Shown: one piece after another, positions 11,238 through 22,168 of the stretch
Position numbering within the stretch: position 1 is the stretch's first letter
Layout: every line of letters begins with the position of its first letter
Origin: Rozella allomycis CSF55
Lineage: Eukaryota > Rozellomycota
NCBI GenBank assembly: GCA_000442015.1
Contig: KE560966.1
Location: 19,766-62,084 of the forward strand
Direction: 5' to 3'
Length of the DNA stretch: 42,319 bases
Notes under the pieces: generated by a model
The model's database searches: none
Told to the model about the DNA's origin: nothing
The model's input: the letters and a program-made list of their open reading frames with translations, nothing else
Program-made: the position numbers and the translations under genes

Positions 11238-13460
11238 TTAAAGATCAATTTTTAGTGATTTTTTATACTCTGCCATTGATTTATTCCACTTAGACAACTT
11301 TTGGTTGGCGCAAACATAAATATCAGTAGAGAATTCTTGTACAAACCTTTCGTCGTGAGCAACAACTAAAACTCCTCCTTTGTATACTTTTAAAGCTTCC
11401 AAAAGGGCCTCAATGCTGTCCATGTCAAGGTCTAAATTTTAGTAAAAGAATATAATTACGATTAGTAGGTTCGTCGAGGATCATGATATGAGGGTTCTCC
11501 ATCGCCATTTTTGCAAATACAACTCTTGACTTTTGGCCTCCAGACAGAGTACGGATACTTTGTAAGCTGGTCGCACCAGTAATACCAAAAGAACCAAGTA
11601 TGCCTCTATAAAATTCTTGATCGTATCCAGGAAAACACGTTTGGAGATGCTCTACACTAGACACATTCAAATCAAGTTGGTCAATATGATGTTGGCTAAA
11701 CAATGAAACTTTAACTTTTGATTGTTTATAACATTGACCTTTGGATGGTTTTAATTGTTCAGTGATTAATTTTAGAATTGTTGTCTTTCCAGAACCGTTG
11801 GCACCAATCTAAATTACATTTCTAATTATGATTTACAATGGCTATTCTTGAGGACATGTCAACGTTCAAATTCACATCTTTAATTATGAGTCTGGCTGAA
11901 TCGTAACCAAATTCTACATCCTGAAGTTGCAACAAAGGTGGATTAAGAAATTCTGGATCAGGGAAATTGAAGTGGATAGCTCCTTCAGCCACTACAGGGG
12001 CCAGTTCAGGCAGCTTTTCAAGGATTTTTATTTTACTTTGAGCTTGAGCAGCTCTTTTAGCATTATATCTAAATCTATCAATAAATGATTGCAAGTGTTG
12101 TCTATATTGAAGTTGATTCTCATATTCTCTTTGTTGGTTTTTCATTCTATCTTCTTTAGCCGCTAAAAATGTTGAATAATTTCCCTTGTAATACGCCAAG
12201 TTACAATCTTTAAGATGTATTATGTCAGTAGTAACTCCTTCAAGAAATGATCTATCATGAGAAACAACTAAGACAGTCTTTGGCCAACTAAGTAGATAGT
12301 TTTCTAACCATATCATCGCAACAATATCAAGTGTATTTGTAGGTTCATCAAGTAACAATAAATCTGGTTTCATAAAAAGAGCCCGCGCGAGTGAAAGTCT
12401 CATTCTCCAACCTCCACTAAATGTTCTTGTTGGTTTTTGTTGCATTTCCATTGAAAATCCCAAACCACTAAGTATCTTCGAAGCCCTTTATAAAATAACT
12501 TGAAATGAAATACCTTGTTGTGGCTGTATCAGATTCAATATCCATTAATTTCTTTTGCACCAATGGCAATTCAGATAAGGCCTTTTCTTTCTTTTTATCG
12601 TCAGGATAATTATCACCAAGTCTTTTCAGTAAATCTGCTTCTTTATTAAGATAATAATTTCTTTCCAAATCTGCATCAATAACACATTGTAGTGCAGTAG
12701 TATCATCTCCAACAATCTCTTGCTCCACATGCAAAATGCTTAAAGATCTTGGAATATCTATCTGTCTTGTAGCAATAGCCTTTAACAGAGTAGATTTTCC
12801 AATACCGTTTCTTCCAATTAAACCATATCTTCTTCCATAATTTAATGAGAGAGTCGCATTGCTCAAAATTCTCTTGCCAGCAAATCCAATATCGAAATTT
12901 TCTACTCTTACGTCTCTTACACGCTTAGCATCATCATCAACCGGCACCCACGTTGTTTCGTCAACCTTCTTGTCATGCGAGAATTCAGTTGCTTCAAAAT
13001 TATTAATGCCCCTCTTCTCAGCCTTCAACTTTCTTTTTTCTTCAGACTTTCTCAATTGTTCCTGGTCAACCAGTGATTCTCTAGTAGCAGACGCTTGAAT
13101 ATGACTTATAGAAACTTTCTTTTTCTCTATTTCTTCAATGTCTTTCATCTTAAAGGTTTCTTCGAGCCTCTTTAAACTGGTATCGTCAACTTTATCTTCA
13201 ACTCTTCCAAGTAGCTTTGATAGTTCTTTGCAAATACTTTCAATCTCCTCTTCCGGTAGACCACTAGAGTCAATCAAGATGGGTCCGATGGTTTCAAACA
13301 ACTCCTCTTTCACATCTTCGTCTCGAATAATTCCATTAACATATTCTAAAATTTCTGAATCTACACTTGGGAATTTTGTTTCGAGATATGACGCTGAAGA
13401 AAACATCAAACCAAACTGACTTGACTCAGCCACAGGACCAAGGTGAGAATACGGCTCCAT
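11238..13460 (-). CDS. GCN20: GCN20/ABCF3-type ABC ATPase (four exons)
   Basis: Exons 13460-12514, 12485-11837, 11808-11460 and 11431-11238 (three 28-nt introns) give 712 residues, the normal ABCF3/GCN20 length. The N-terminal ~190 residues resemble the GCN1-binding part of ABCF3. The first ATPase domain has GRNGIGKST, FSGGWRMRLSLARALF and LDEPTNTLD; the non-His before LD is usual in this subfamily. The second has GANGSGKTT, LSGGQKSR and LDEPTNHLD (restored by the third intron). The linker contains the ABCF Tyr/Arg-rich helices (QREYENQLQYRQHLQ). Family members work with GCN1 on stalled ribosomes to activate GCN2. It is convergent with the DJ-1-like gene (32 bp). Confidence 0.95.
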
Positions 13461-13592
13461 TCACAATGTATTCTGTTTTCTTATTCTCTGCTCTATTTTC
13501 CCTTCGCCTACTCCTAGATAACATGGTATAATCCTGAAACTGTCAAGATGACTCATACCTGGTCAGTGGCTTTGAAAGATCCAGATCAGAAA

Positions 13593-14778
13593 ATGGTTTG
13601 GCTCTATTTTCTGTTTCTGCTAGTACTCGTCGATTGCCATGATCTTGAAGCTATTAAAAATACCAATATTTTGCACGTGTATGATATTTGTTCAGAAATA
13701 TCTGCCTTTGAGATTCTGGACTCTCGTGATATCGTTGCTCTAAGATTATGTGATTCTACGTTACGCTATTTTCCAGAATCTAAGAGATGCTTTGAGCCTA
13801 TGATGAAATATTTAAAAAAGAATGAATACTTTCATGATCTAGATCCTGATGAAATCCGCAGAATAGAGAGAGCATTAAAGAGGCTAGCTTTTAGGTTTCC
13901 ATTTTACACACTAAATTCAATAATGCATTATTTTTCGCGAGAAGATCTTGTTTTCTATTCTAAAATTGCATCCCAAGGAGACAGGAGGTGGATTCCTTNG
14001 ACGGTGGATTCCTTTCCATGAACTCTCAAAGGTATTTTATGAAAACAGACGTTTTAAAAGTACACATATTTTACCTCTTGCAATCCATATATTAAGAGAT
14101 GATGAAAATGTAGCAATAAAATTAGCAAGTGTCAGACTACTATACAAAACATGTTTTCTCGTAAATGATCCAAAAGAAGTTGAAAAAGAAATTTATAAAT
14201 GCTTGAAATATGTCATTGCAAACAATAATTTGAGTTTACGTGAAGCAGATATAATTTGTCTTGTAGGTTTTAGCTGTTTTGATAATAAGCAGTCAAACAT
14301 TCTTTTGCGCTTGCTTCATAGACATCAAAATTTGAAAGTTCTTAAAAGAGTTGTCTTTAATCCGTATTATATGAGAGATAACTTGGGATTCTTGACTAAA
14401 AGTATACAAATGGTCATAAATTTTTTGGTAACTTCAATAACAACATCAATACTGATTTATGGCTTTAATACTTTCAAATCACCATTATTTAATATATTTG
14501 TGAGTTATATAATTTATATAATTCATAGCTACTCGTATATTTATCATAACTGGCCAAAGACATTGCGCGAGGCCAATAGAGGCCGCCTTCCTGAAATCTA
14601 TCGCATTGGCTTCATTCCTATTAGAAGATTATATAGCCCGCTAAGCATTATTCTTGATCTATTAGGAATATATATGATTGGAAACTGGTCACAGAATATC
14701 TTAAGTTACATGGTAATTTATTCATTTTTCCCACTTCGAGCCATATTGATGCATATATACTATATTTTTAAAAAATAA
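13593..14778 (+). CDS. Secreted F-box-like membrane protein, paralogue 1
   Basis: Intronless, about 390 residues. ATG 13593 gives a clear signal peptide (MVWLYFLFLLVLVDC); an upstream in-frame ATG at 13548 would bury it. Next comes a helical motif, ISAFEILDSRDIVALRL followed by YFPESKRC, which resembles an F-box (hydrophobic-x-x-L-x-x-x-D-L-x-x-LR). Then RRW-FHEL and several hydrophobic segments from about residue 270, ending with FFPLRAILMHIYYIFKK. It is 35-40% similar by eye to the neighbour at 14902 and shares the layout of 27652-28860. An N at 13999, with a 12-bp repeat (13987-13998 and 14003-14014), splits the frame; collapsing the repeat restores WIPFHELSKVF, matching the paralogue. The function is unknown. 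Secreted or surface host-interaction protein is an inference. Confidence 0.75.
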
Positions 14779-14901
14779 ATTCTTCATTCGCATTTGCTAA
14801 AACTGATCTTTCTTTTTGACAGCTGTCATTATCTCCAATCACGTGAAAGTTTGTTAGTGACATTAACAAAAACGTTGGCGGCGTAATTCAAATTCCAAAA
14901 A

Positions 14902-16103
14902 ATGCATCTACCTTTTTATTTGGCTTTAATAATCTTAGAATTCGTGAAATGCACAAAGGATGCACTTACTGCAAAAGAAAAGGTATTCAGCAACCTAGAT
15001 CTGTGCAACGAGATCTCTTCTTTTTCCAACTTAACACCACGAGACATATTGTCAGTCAGATTAACGAATTCACGTCTAAAGAAGTTCCCGGCATCTCCAT
15101 TATGCATCCGACCATTGTTTAAACACCTAAAAGGAAATCGAATCAATAATTTAAATAGAAGGTTTCCCGGTCATAAAAATGAAACTGAATTTGAGGTCCT
15201 TACACTGGCAAGAAGATTTCCATTTACCACTTTGGTTATAATGATGCATTACTTTAAGCCCCAAGATGTTTCTCATTACGCTAGTGTCATCTCCAAGTAT
15301 GACAATAGATGGCGTTCTTTCCACGAAATAGTCTTAAAATATTCTAGCGATCACAAATTTGACAAACATGATATTGCGCGCATTAAAAATATGTTTAGTC
15401 AATGTCAAAATTTATCAATAAGATTTGCTAATTTATATCTGCTGACTTTGATCGACACTTCACCAGAATTAGAAGGCGAAGTTGGTAACATATTGTATAA
15501 CGAATTNGCATCTTGTATAACGAATTGTTGAAAATAACTACGAATCATGGATTGGAAGATATAGAGGCTAGTATTGTTGGCGAAATCTGTTTAAACAGAC
15601 TGGAGAATATGGAATCTAATGATATACTACTTTTAGCATTAAATTATCAAAGCTTTCCAGTCTTGCGAGCTATTTTTTCGTCTTTGGGATCATGGAATTC
15701 CATTGAGTTCATTGAAGAAACCTTTGCCCCAATAGTTACAATATTTTCAAATACCATGAAACTTTTGTTATTTATTCACGTGTTCAAACTATTTAAAATA
15801 ACGAAATCATTTTACATTTTAAATTACGCCTTCAATTGCGCAAGTTATTATTATTTAACCTCAAAAACTAAAAAAGATCTTAATCTGAATGAATACAAAG
15901 GAAGACTACAAAAAATCGATAGGATCGGATTAATTCCCAGAAACGTCATTTTTGGTGGTGCAGGTGTCCTTATTGATTTGATTCTGGTCCTTTTTGTGGA
16001 TGTAACAGATAGAAGTGCTTTGAGACACCTATTGGCTTTCCTAGTTTTCCCAATTCGTGTTTTCCTATCGCATTGTTACTACTTCTTTCTTAAGAGAAAA
16101 TAA
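14902..16103 (+). CDS. Secreted F-box-like membrane protein, paralogue 2
   Basis: Intronless, about 395 residues, 123 bp after paralogue 1 on the same strand. It starts with a signal peptide (MHLPFYLALIILEFVKC). The F-box-like segment reads ISSFSNLTPRDILSVRL, then KKFPASPLC. It shares ARRFPF, MHYF and RWRSFHEI with paralogue 1, and the C-terminal motif KGRLQKIDRIGLIP (paralogue 1: RGRLPEIYRIGFIP). It ends in two strong membrane segments and VFPIRVFLSHCYYFFL. An N at 15507, with a 14-bp repeat (15493-15506 and 15513-15526), breaks the frame; collapsing gives ILYNELLKIT. The tandem position suggests local duplication. I do not recognise a family. Confidence 0.75.
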
Positions 16104-16144
16104 AGGGGTTATTAGATTAAATGCTTTTTATTTTGATAGTCTCA

Positions 16145-17032
16145 TCAAAGAAGTTGTGTCAAGAATACCAAGAAAAATACAAACATGGTGTTCCAGACGG
16201 TATCGCCGAAGCTATTTGCGAAACTGACTTCATGCTGCTTTCTCTCTTGTAAAACTCCTGGCGAGTTGATCGTAGTTGATGAGGTAATGGTGGGACTTGT
16301 TGCCGATGTCGTTGATGTATTTGTGTTCGTAACATTCAATTTGTAAACATTGGGTACATCTAGCGCTTTACCACTGCAAAAATCCATTTTGACCAAAGTT
16401 ATGTTCCTCGATAAAACTTCCTTGACTATCTTTCCTAATGTGTCGACTGTGACAGCTAGTGTTTCATCATGTGCGGTGATTAGTCTACAATCAGTATTTT
16501 TAATCATGTCCAATGTGCCTTTAATCGCACCATACACGGTTTGGGCATTACCTATGTACTGCTCTGTATAAATTGATTCTTGTATGATCGCAAAACCCAT
16601 TCTCTCAAGTATGTCGGCAAAAATGGTGCTATACAAACCTGGTTCCAATCTTGCGAATCGAGGAAAGTAACCCGTTATGTTTTTAAGTATATGCGCAGAT
16701 TCGTAAAAATAAGTCATAAGATCTAACTGTGATATGCTACCGGTTGCCCATGCTGGATTTGAATTAATTCCAATAGCATGTCCTTCTTTGACAATCGACT
16801 TTAAAGACGATACAAAAAGATCATTTGATAATGACACGTTTGAAGTTGCTACAAAAAATGTCGCCTTAGTGTTAGTAGAATTTAAGATCGAAAGAATTGC
16901 AGGCGTGTTCATTGATGGCCCATTCTCTATTGTCAAAGCTAAAATGTTAGTTTGAGTGCAATAATTGTATAGTGTTATAGATTTTGATAATTCAATCGCG
17001 CAGACAAGAAAAATACCAAAGCCAAACTTCAT
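16145..17032 (-). CDS. Chitin-deacetylase-like (CE4) surface pseudoenzyme, GPI-type
   Basis: A single exon of 295 residues: signal peptide (MKFGFGIFLVCAIELSKS), a NodB/CE4-like domain (about 25-215), a Ser/Thr-rich stalk (SATSPTITSSTT) and a C-terminal hydrophobic tail (WNTMFVFFLVFLTQLL) as in GPI-anchored proteins. The fold marks remain: LALTIENGP, KATFFVA, EGHAIGI, RLEPGLYS and LITAHDE. The active-site motifs are gone: motif 1 is IENGP instead of FDDGP, and motif 2 is NSNPAW where H-S/T-x-x-H is expected. Without those Asp and His residues it cannot bind the metal and is probably not a deacetylase. It may still bind chitin or protect the wall. It is convergent with paralogue 2 (41 bp). Confidence 0.8.
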   Translation of the reverse strand: MKFGFGIFLVCAIELSKSITLYNYCTQTNILALTIENGPSMNTPAILSILNSTNTKATFFVATSNVSLSNDLFVSSLKSIVKEGHAIGINSNPAWATGSISQLDLMTYFYESAHILKNITGYFPRFARLEPGLYSTIFADILERMGFAIIQESIYTEQYIGNAQTVYGAIKGTLDMIKNTDCRLITAHDETLAVTVDTLGKIVKEVLSRNITLVKMDFCSGKALDVPNVYKLNVTNTNTSTTSATSPTITSSTTINSPGVLQERKQHEVSFANSFGDTVWNTMFVFFLVFLTQLL

Positions 17033-17111
17033 TACGTAATTAGTTATTCCATAGATTTATATTTATTTCGGAGGTTATTCTATAAATGGAAACATCGCAT
17101 GTTTCCAAATA

Positions 17112-17827
17112 TCATAGAATAGTACAACAAGAGTAAACTTTTGGTTTTGTCATCTTTTCCTTATCCGATATTAGTCTTTTAATCCTTCTTGTTTCCTTAA
17201 TCAAATCTTCGAAAGCCTGATTAACATTGATGTTGTCTTTAGCAGATGTTTCAATATATGGTATTTTAGATTCTCTGGTTTTTGTCTCTACCATTTCCTT
17301 TGTAACCTCACGTAAATTTTCCATATCCTTTTTGACATCGCACCAAATTATTACGCATTTATTTCCAACAAGTACAAATGGAACATCATTTGTATCCTTT
17401 AATGTGATGACTGAATCTATCAACTCAAAACATTCATCAAAACTGGTTTTATCATTGATTGCGAATACTATTAAGAAGGCTTCACCACTCATGAGATGCT
17501 GGTCACGAAGTGCCGTAAATTCTTGCTGGTTCATTTGCAATTTCATTCTTTACCTGCCCCGCGGTATCAATAATGTTGACCACACTGGGAATGTTTTCTA
17601 TCGTGACCTTTTTCCTGTAGTTTTCCTCTATTAAAAATTAAAAGTTAAAAGTACCAACAGTGGGATCGTACTCACTTGTAAATTCGTCTTTCAAGAATCT
17701 CACGGTAAGACAAGACTTACCCACACCACCAGAACCAACAACTACCTGAAAATAATGTAATAAGAATAAGAATTACAATTGTGTGTTCATCATTTTGATC
17801 ATTCAAAATCTTAGTGTCGTCGGGCAT
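17112..17827 (-). CDS. Ras-family small GTPase, prenylated (five exons)
   Basis: Exons 17827-17777, 17745-17655, 17627-17554, 17525-17355 and 17327-17112 (introns 31, 27, 28 and 27 nt) give 200 residues. All G motifs are present: [11 protein letters not shown], the effector loop YDPTVEENYRK, DTAGQQEF with the catalytic Gln, NKCD (made by splicing) and ETSAK. The C terminus is a basic stretch ([13 protein letters not shown]) followed by CCTIL, a CaaX box whose final Leu favours geranylgeranylation. This is a membrane switch of the Ras/Rap class; the exact subfamily is not clear. Its start is close to the YIP1 stop upstream on the same strand (95 bp). Confidence 0.92.
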
Positions 17828-17922
17828 AAATGTTAGCGTAAAATTCCGAGGCGAAGGAAAGCGAATTAAAAATAAACAATACGGGGCATTCAAAAACAAT
17901 TTATATTAATTTATATTATAAT

Positions 17923-18685
17923 CTAAAAAATAGTCATCAAGGCGAATATGGTGTAAAGAAGACCGATAGGATATGCAATCAATATTCTTTGCTCTTTTAA
18001 ATTGAGAACTTTGGAAAATATTGTAGATGAGGAATAAGTGCACCATAAAATACACATCAAAGATATAACCAAACCAAAGTATGTTCTATGGCACATAATA
18101 TACTAACTTACTTTAAATCCAGTACAAGGGAAAGCAATGCGAGAAATACCAAAGGAAGAAGGCAGTAACCAAGAACGCTTGCAGTTCTCGATCCATCTAT
18201 GCCCTTATCGCTCATCAAGTTTAGTATAACATACACGGATATGCATCCCAGCAAAGCCAAACCGTAAATGTACCCAAAGTGTGCTTTCCCGCTGAACAAT
18301 AGAAAGGCACCATAACTGAGTATAAAAACCAGTGGTCCTATCAATATAAATTTTAACAATTACCTGCCAAATCTTCGTCATCAATGAAGTGATGGTCAAC
18401 TTCTCTAACTGGGTTCATGACTTGCAAGCTCTTTGACTTTACATGAGAAAAATTTATTCCGAGCTCTTCAAATAAGGGAGGTTCATCAGCGAAACCACCC
18501 GATCCAAATGCTGACGACATTGAGAATAGTCTGCCACCGATTGGCTGATGGGCATTTGAAATACGTCTCGGCCCTTTCATACCGGTAGTTTCAGCATCAT
18601 AATTTGATTGATAGAAATTCAAGTTTTGTGCACTGTTGTTTGAATACGCTTGCTGCTGATCGAACAAGACATTTTGAGGTTGCAT
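17923..18685 (-). CDS. YIP1: YIP1/YIPF5 Golgi membrane protein (three exons)
   Basis: Exons 18685-18364, 18337-18112 and 18085-17923 around two 26-nt introns give 236 residues. Family motifs are DEPPLFEELGINFSHV, then HHFIDDEDLAGP, KAHFGYIYG, and at the end LKEQRILIAYPIGLLY. Five hydrophobic segments fill the C-terminal half. YIP1 is an ER-Golgi protein that binds Ypt1/Rab GTPases and is needed for COPII vesicle formation and fusion. It is divergent from the RabGAP gene, with 159 bp between the start codons, so two Rab-pathway genes share a promoter region. Confidence 0.93.
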
Positions 18686-18844
18686 TTTTACGAAAAATCA
18701 GGATTTCGGTGAAAGGAGTTGATCGAAATCCATTAGAGAGGAATTATTGCTTTCAAAAACATTGACGAATGATGTACTTGAAAAATATTATGATCTATAC
18801 TAGAAAGTTTTTGTTGTTTATTTTCGAAAAATTCCGTATTGGTA

Positions 18845-21800
18845 ATGTGGACAATTCCCACTCTGTGTGAAATCACACCTTTATGGGAGGATGAATTAAC
18901 GAATGAGTTTTTTATTCTGCAGAAAAGCAAGACCCATAATTCACAGATTTGGAAAAGCTTGGTGGGCACTATTCAGACAATGTTCGAGTCAAAACAACAG
19001 ATGCCTTTCAGGATCATTATAAGATCCGTAGACGTATTACTAGCAGGCGATCAGACCTATTGTGTGTCTGTAGCTGAAACATTAAAGGAAGCGGAAAAAG
19101 ACTTTGAATGGCTTGAAGAGAATGTAATTGATGATATTGCTAGATTGGAGTCCAAAAAAGAAAGAATAGAATTTATATTGACAAAAATTGAGGCGATGAT
19201 TACACAAAATGGTAATGAGTATATAACGTTGTAAAAGCTATGGGAACTGATGAGATTGTGAAAGATGAAAAACTGAGATCTGCTTCAAGAACATGGCGCC
19301 AGATATTCAAGCTCCCAGAAACTGAGAGATTAGTTAATTGTAAGCATAAAAAATAATACCTTTCATTAGTCTTTTCTTGTTCTTGCAAGGGTAATTTTGT
19401 GAATCAAGGATGGTTGTATCTTTCAGAGAATTATTTATGCTTTTATTCATTTATATTTGGACAGGAAACAAAAATATTTGTAGAGTTGAAGGATATTGTT
19501 GAAATAAAAAAGGAGAAATCAAAGAGAGGATTGTTGAATGATTGTATTGAAATCCACATGCGGGACAATCAGAGTGTAAATATATTGTTTTTGGTATGAA
19601 TAGTATAGATTTACAAATTTATTCCATCGTGATGAAGCGTTTGAGTTACTTCAACAGCTTATAGATTTATCCATGCAGAGATTGTTAAAAAGTTCAACTC
19701 AGGGACCGTCGCCAGGGGAAGCGATTGATTCTAAAATTGAAGTTTCTGAACAATTGAAGAGTTTGAAGATTGAAGACAAAACAATAAAAGATAATCTGGC
19801 GCAACAAAAAAGAGATTCAGTATTTCAAGATATGTTTAACATTCCAGATGAAGAAACAGTTTTATACTTTGATGAAGGAATCATTTGGCTACTGGAATCT
19901 CCTGAACAGTTTTACAAGGGAGATTTATATGTTTCCAATTCATTCTTTTGTTTTACAAATGAAAAGAGTGAAGTTAATTTGGATTCAGAAATGTTTACAG
20001 TTTCAATTCCATTCTATTTTGTGAAACGATTGGAAAGAGTGAATACACCTTCAAATTTATCATCTTTGGTCACTGGAAATATTCCATACTCGTTAGTTTT
20101 GACTACAACAAACCAATTAAAGTTGGTTGTTAAACCGCTGAGAGATGTTGGCGAGTTACCCAAAATTTTGACTAATCAATTAAAAGAATGTATTCCATTA
20201 TCTAAAAATTATAAATCTTTTAGTTTAACTTTGACTTCAGAGTCATTAGGAGATGATTTGAAGCCAACAGTAGGTGGTTTCGGTTTAGAATATGGATATC
20301 CATTTATGACTCAAGAGATATTGAAAGATGACAATATCATTCGTCATTGGATTAAATATTTTAAAGAGAATGGATCTCATTTGGCTATTATTAAAAGGCC
20401 ATTGTTTTTGAAACTGACCAGGGTTGGTTTCCCAAATGCTATAAGAGGAGAATTATGGGAGAGTTGTTCTGGATCCATTTATAATCGTTATAATAACCAA
20501 GGAATGTATCAAAAATATTTGAATGATCATACTGGACAAACATCTCATTCTATTGATGAAATTGAAAAGGATTTGAAGAGATCATTACCTGAATATCCTG
20601 CGTATCAAACAGTTGAAGGAATAGAGAAATTGAGAAGAGTTTTAACAGCTTATTCGTGGCGTGATCCTGAATTGGGTAACTTTTCTTATTGCTTTATAAA
20701 TAGGGTATTGTCAAGCAATGAATATAGTTGTGTCTGCATTGTTAATTTATATGAGTGAAGAGCAAGCTTTTTGGTTTCTTTGTTTGCTTTGTTCAAGATA
20801 TCTTCCAGGGTATTATAGTACAACAATGTTTGGCGCTGTGATTGACCAGCACGTGTTTGAACATTTAGTTTCTAAATCTATACCAATTCTTTCTGATCAT
20901 TTTAAAAGTAGAGATATACAACTTTCAGTTTCATGTTTGTCTTGGTTCTTAACATTGTATATAAACTCAATGCCACTTCATTATGCGTTTAGAATTATAG
21001 ATTGGTTTTCTTATGATGGACCACGCGTTCTTTTTCAAATAGGAATGGCAGTCTTGAGAATTACTGGAAATGAATTGTTAAACATTAAAGATGATGGAGA
21101 ATTAATGAACTTTTTCAAAAAGTATTTCAACTCGCTTGATGAGCAAGCAAAACCATTAGAAGAAAATGAATCAACACCAAATTATTCCAAATTTAATCAA
21201 ATATTGTTGGTTGCCAATAAAGAATTTTATTTTATTACATCTGAAATGATCTATGATTTGAGGAAAACAATGCAACCTAAAGTTGTGCATGGAATTGAAG
21301 AATTTACTAAAAAGACCAAAACGAGAAATTTAATGGAAAAAGTTTCTTTTAATAAAGATCAAATTACTTGTCTTTACAACAGATATCAATACATTCAATT
21401 CTATGAACAATGCGTTGATTCTATGAATGCTAAATCATTTTCATCCTTCTTAAATGCAACAATTAAAACAAAAAATAAAAATATTTCTCATTTGGAGTTA
21501 TTTAATCAAATCGATAAAGATCATGACGGCAGAATCTCCATGAATGAATTGATTGAATATTTAGATTCAATCTATCACATGTCTCTTCATGAAAGAATAG
21601 AATGGCTATTTAGTTTATTTGGTCAAGATTTTATCAATAAAGACGAAATATTAAAATTATCGCAATTTTTGCTTACTTTAATCGATGACGATAACGTTGA
21701 AGTGCTAAACTCTGTATCTTTAATGGTCAAGAAATGTTTTGAATGTGAAGCAGAAAAAGTTACTGTCCCTCAATTTAAAGAAATCTTTCTCTCTTTTCCA

Positions 21801-22128
21801 ATTCTAGCGGAATATTTAGGAAATGGATTTACCAATTCCTTCAATTTCAATAACACGAGGCCTCAATCGTTTTCACAGAATGAACATGAAAAAGATTACC
21901 ATTCTCCTGAAAAAGGGACCTCTGAAAGAATTTCTGGAATTTGNTGATAACACAAGGCCTCAATCGTTTTCACAAAATGAACATGAAAAGGATTACCATT
22001 CTCCTGAAAAAGGGACCTCTGAAAGAATTTCTGGAATTTGGGACTCTGTAAAAGGTAAAGTTTCAAAAACAATCAAACAAACATTCAAAGACGATCGGTA
22101 CCAAGCTTTAAACACTGATACTGAATAA
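18845..22128 (+). CDS. TBC1D8/9-type RabGAP with GRAM and EF-hand domains (five exons)
   Basis: Exons 18845-19211, 19238-19339, 19370-19575, 19604-20675 and 20704-22128 (introns 26, 30, 28 and 28 nt). The N terminus MWTIPTLCEITPLWEDE, the first GRAM (GNFVNQGWLYLSENYLCFYS, about 140-240), the second GRAM (about 300-380), a TBC domain (about 480-690) and an EF-hand (QIDKDHDGRISMNELIEYL, near 850) follow the TBC1D9 order. Both catalytic fingers are present: IEKDLKRS (Arg) and YCQAMN (Gln, formed by splicing), so GAP activity on a Rab is expected. The EF-hand loop has intact Ca ligands. An N at 21944 duplicates 94 bp near the 3' end; collapsing it gives GIWDSVKGKVSK and a natural stop. Confidence 0.92.
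21850..22040. repeat. 94-bp direct repeat around N at 21944
   Basis: Bases 21850-21943 and 21947-22040 are 94-bp copies with about three single-base differences, one N and two extra bases between them. The reading frame of the RabGAP is only continuous if one copy is dropped. The differences suggest two alleles rather than sequencing error at a single contig end. Confidence 0.8.
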
Positions 22129-22168
22129 AATTTTAATTCAAAATGGTTAAATTAATTTAACTAATTTA

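Noticed and set aside
11238-13460. Non-histidine before LD in the first GCN20 Walker B region as a defect
   Set aside because: GCN20/ABCF3 relatives also lack His at this place, so it is normal for the family.
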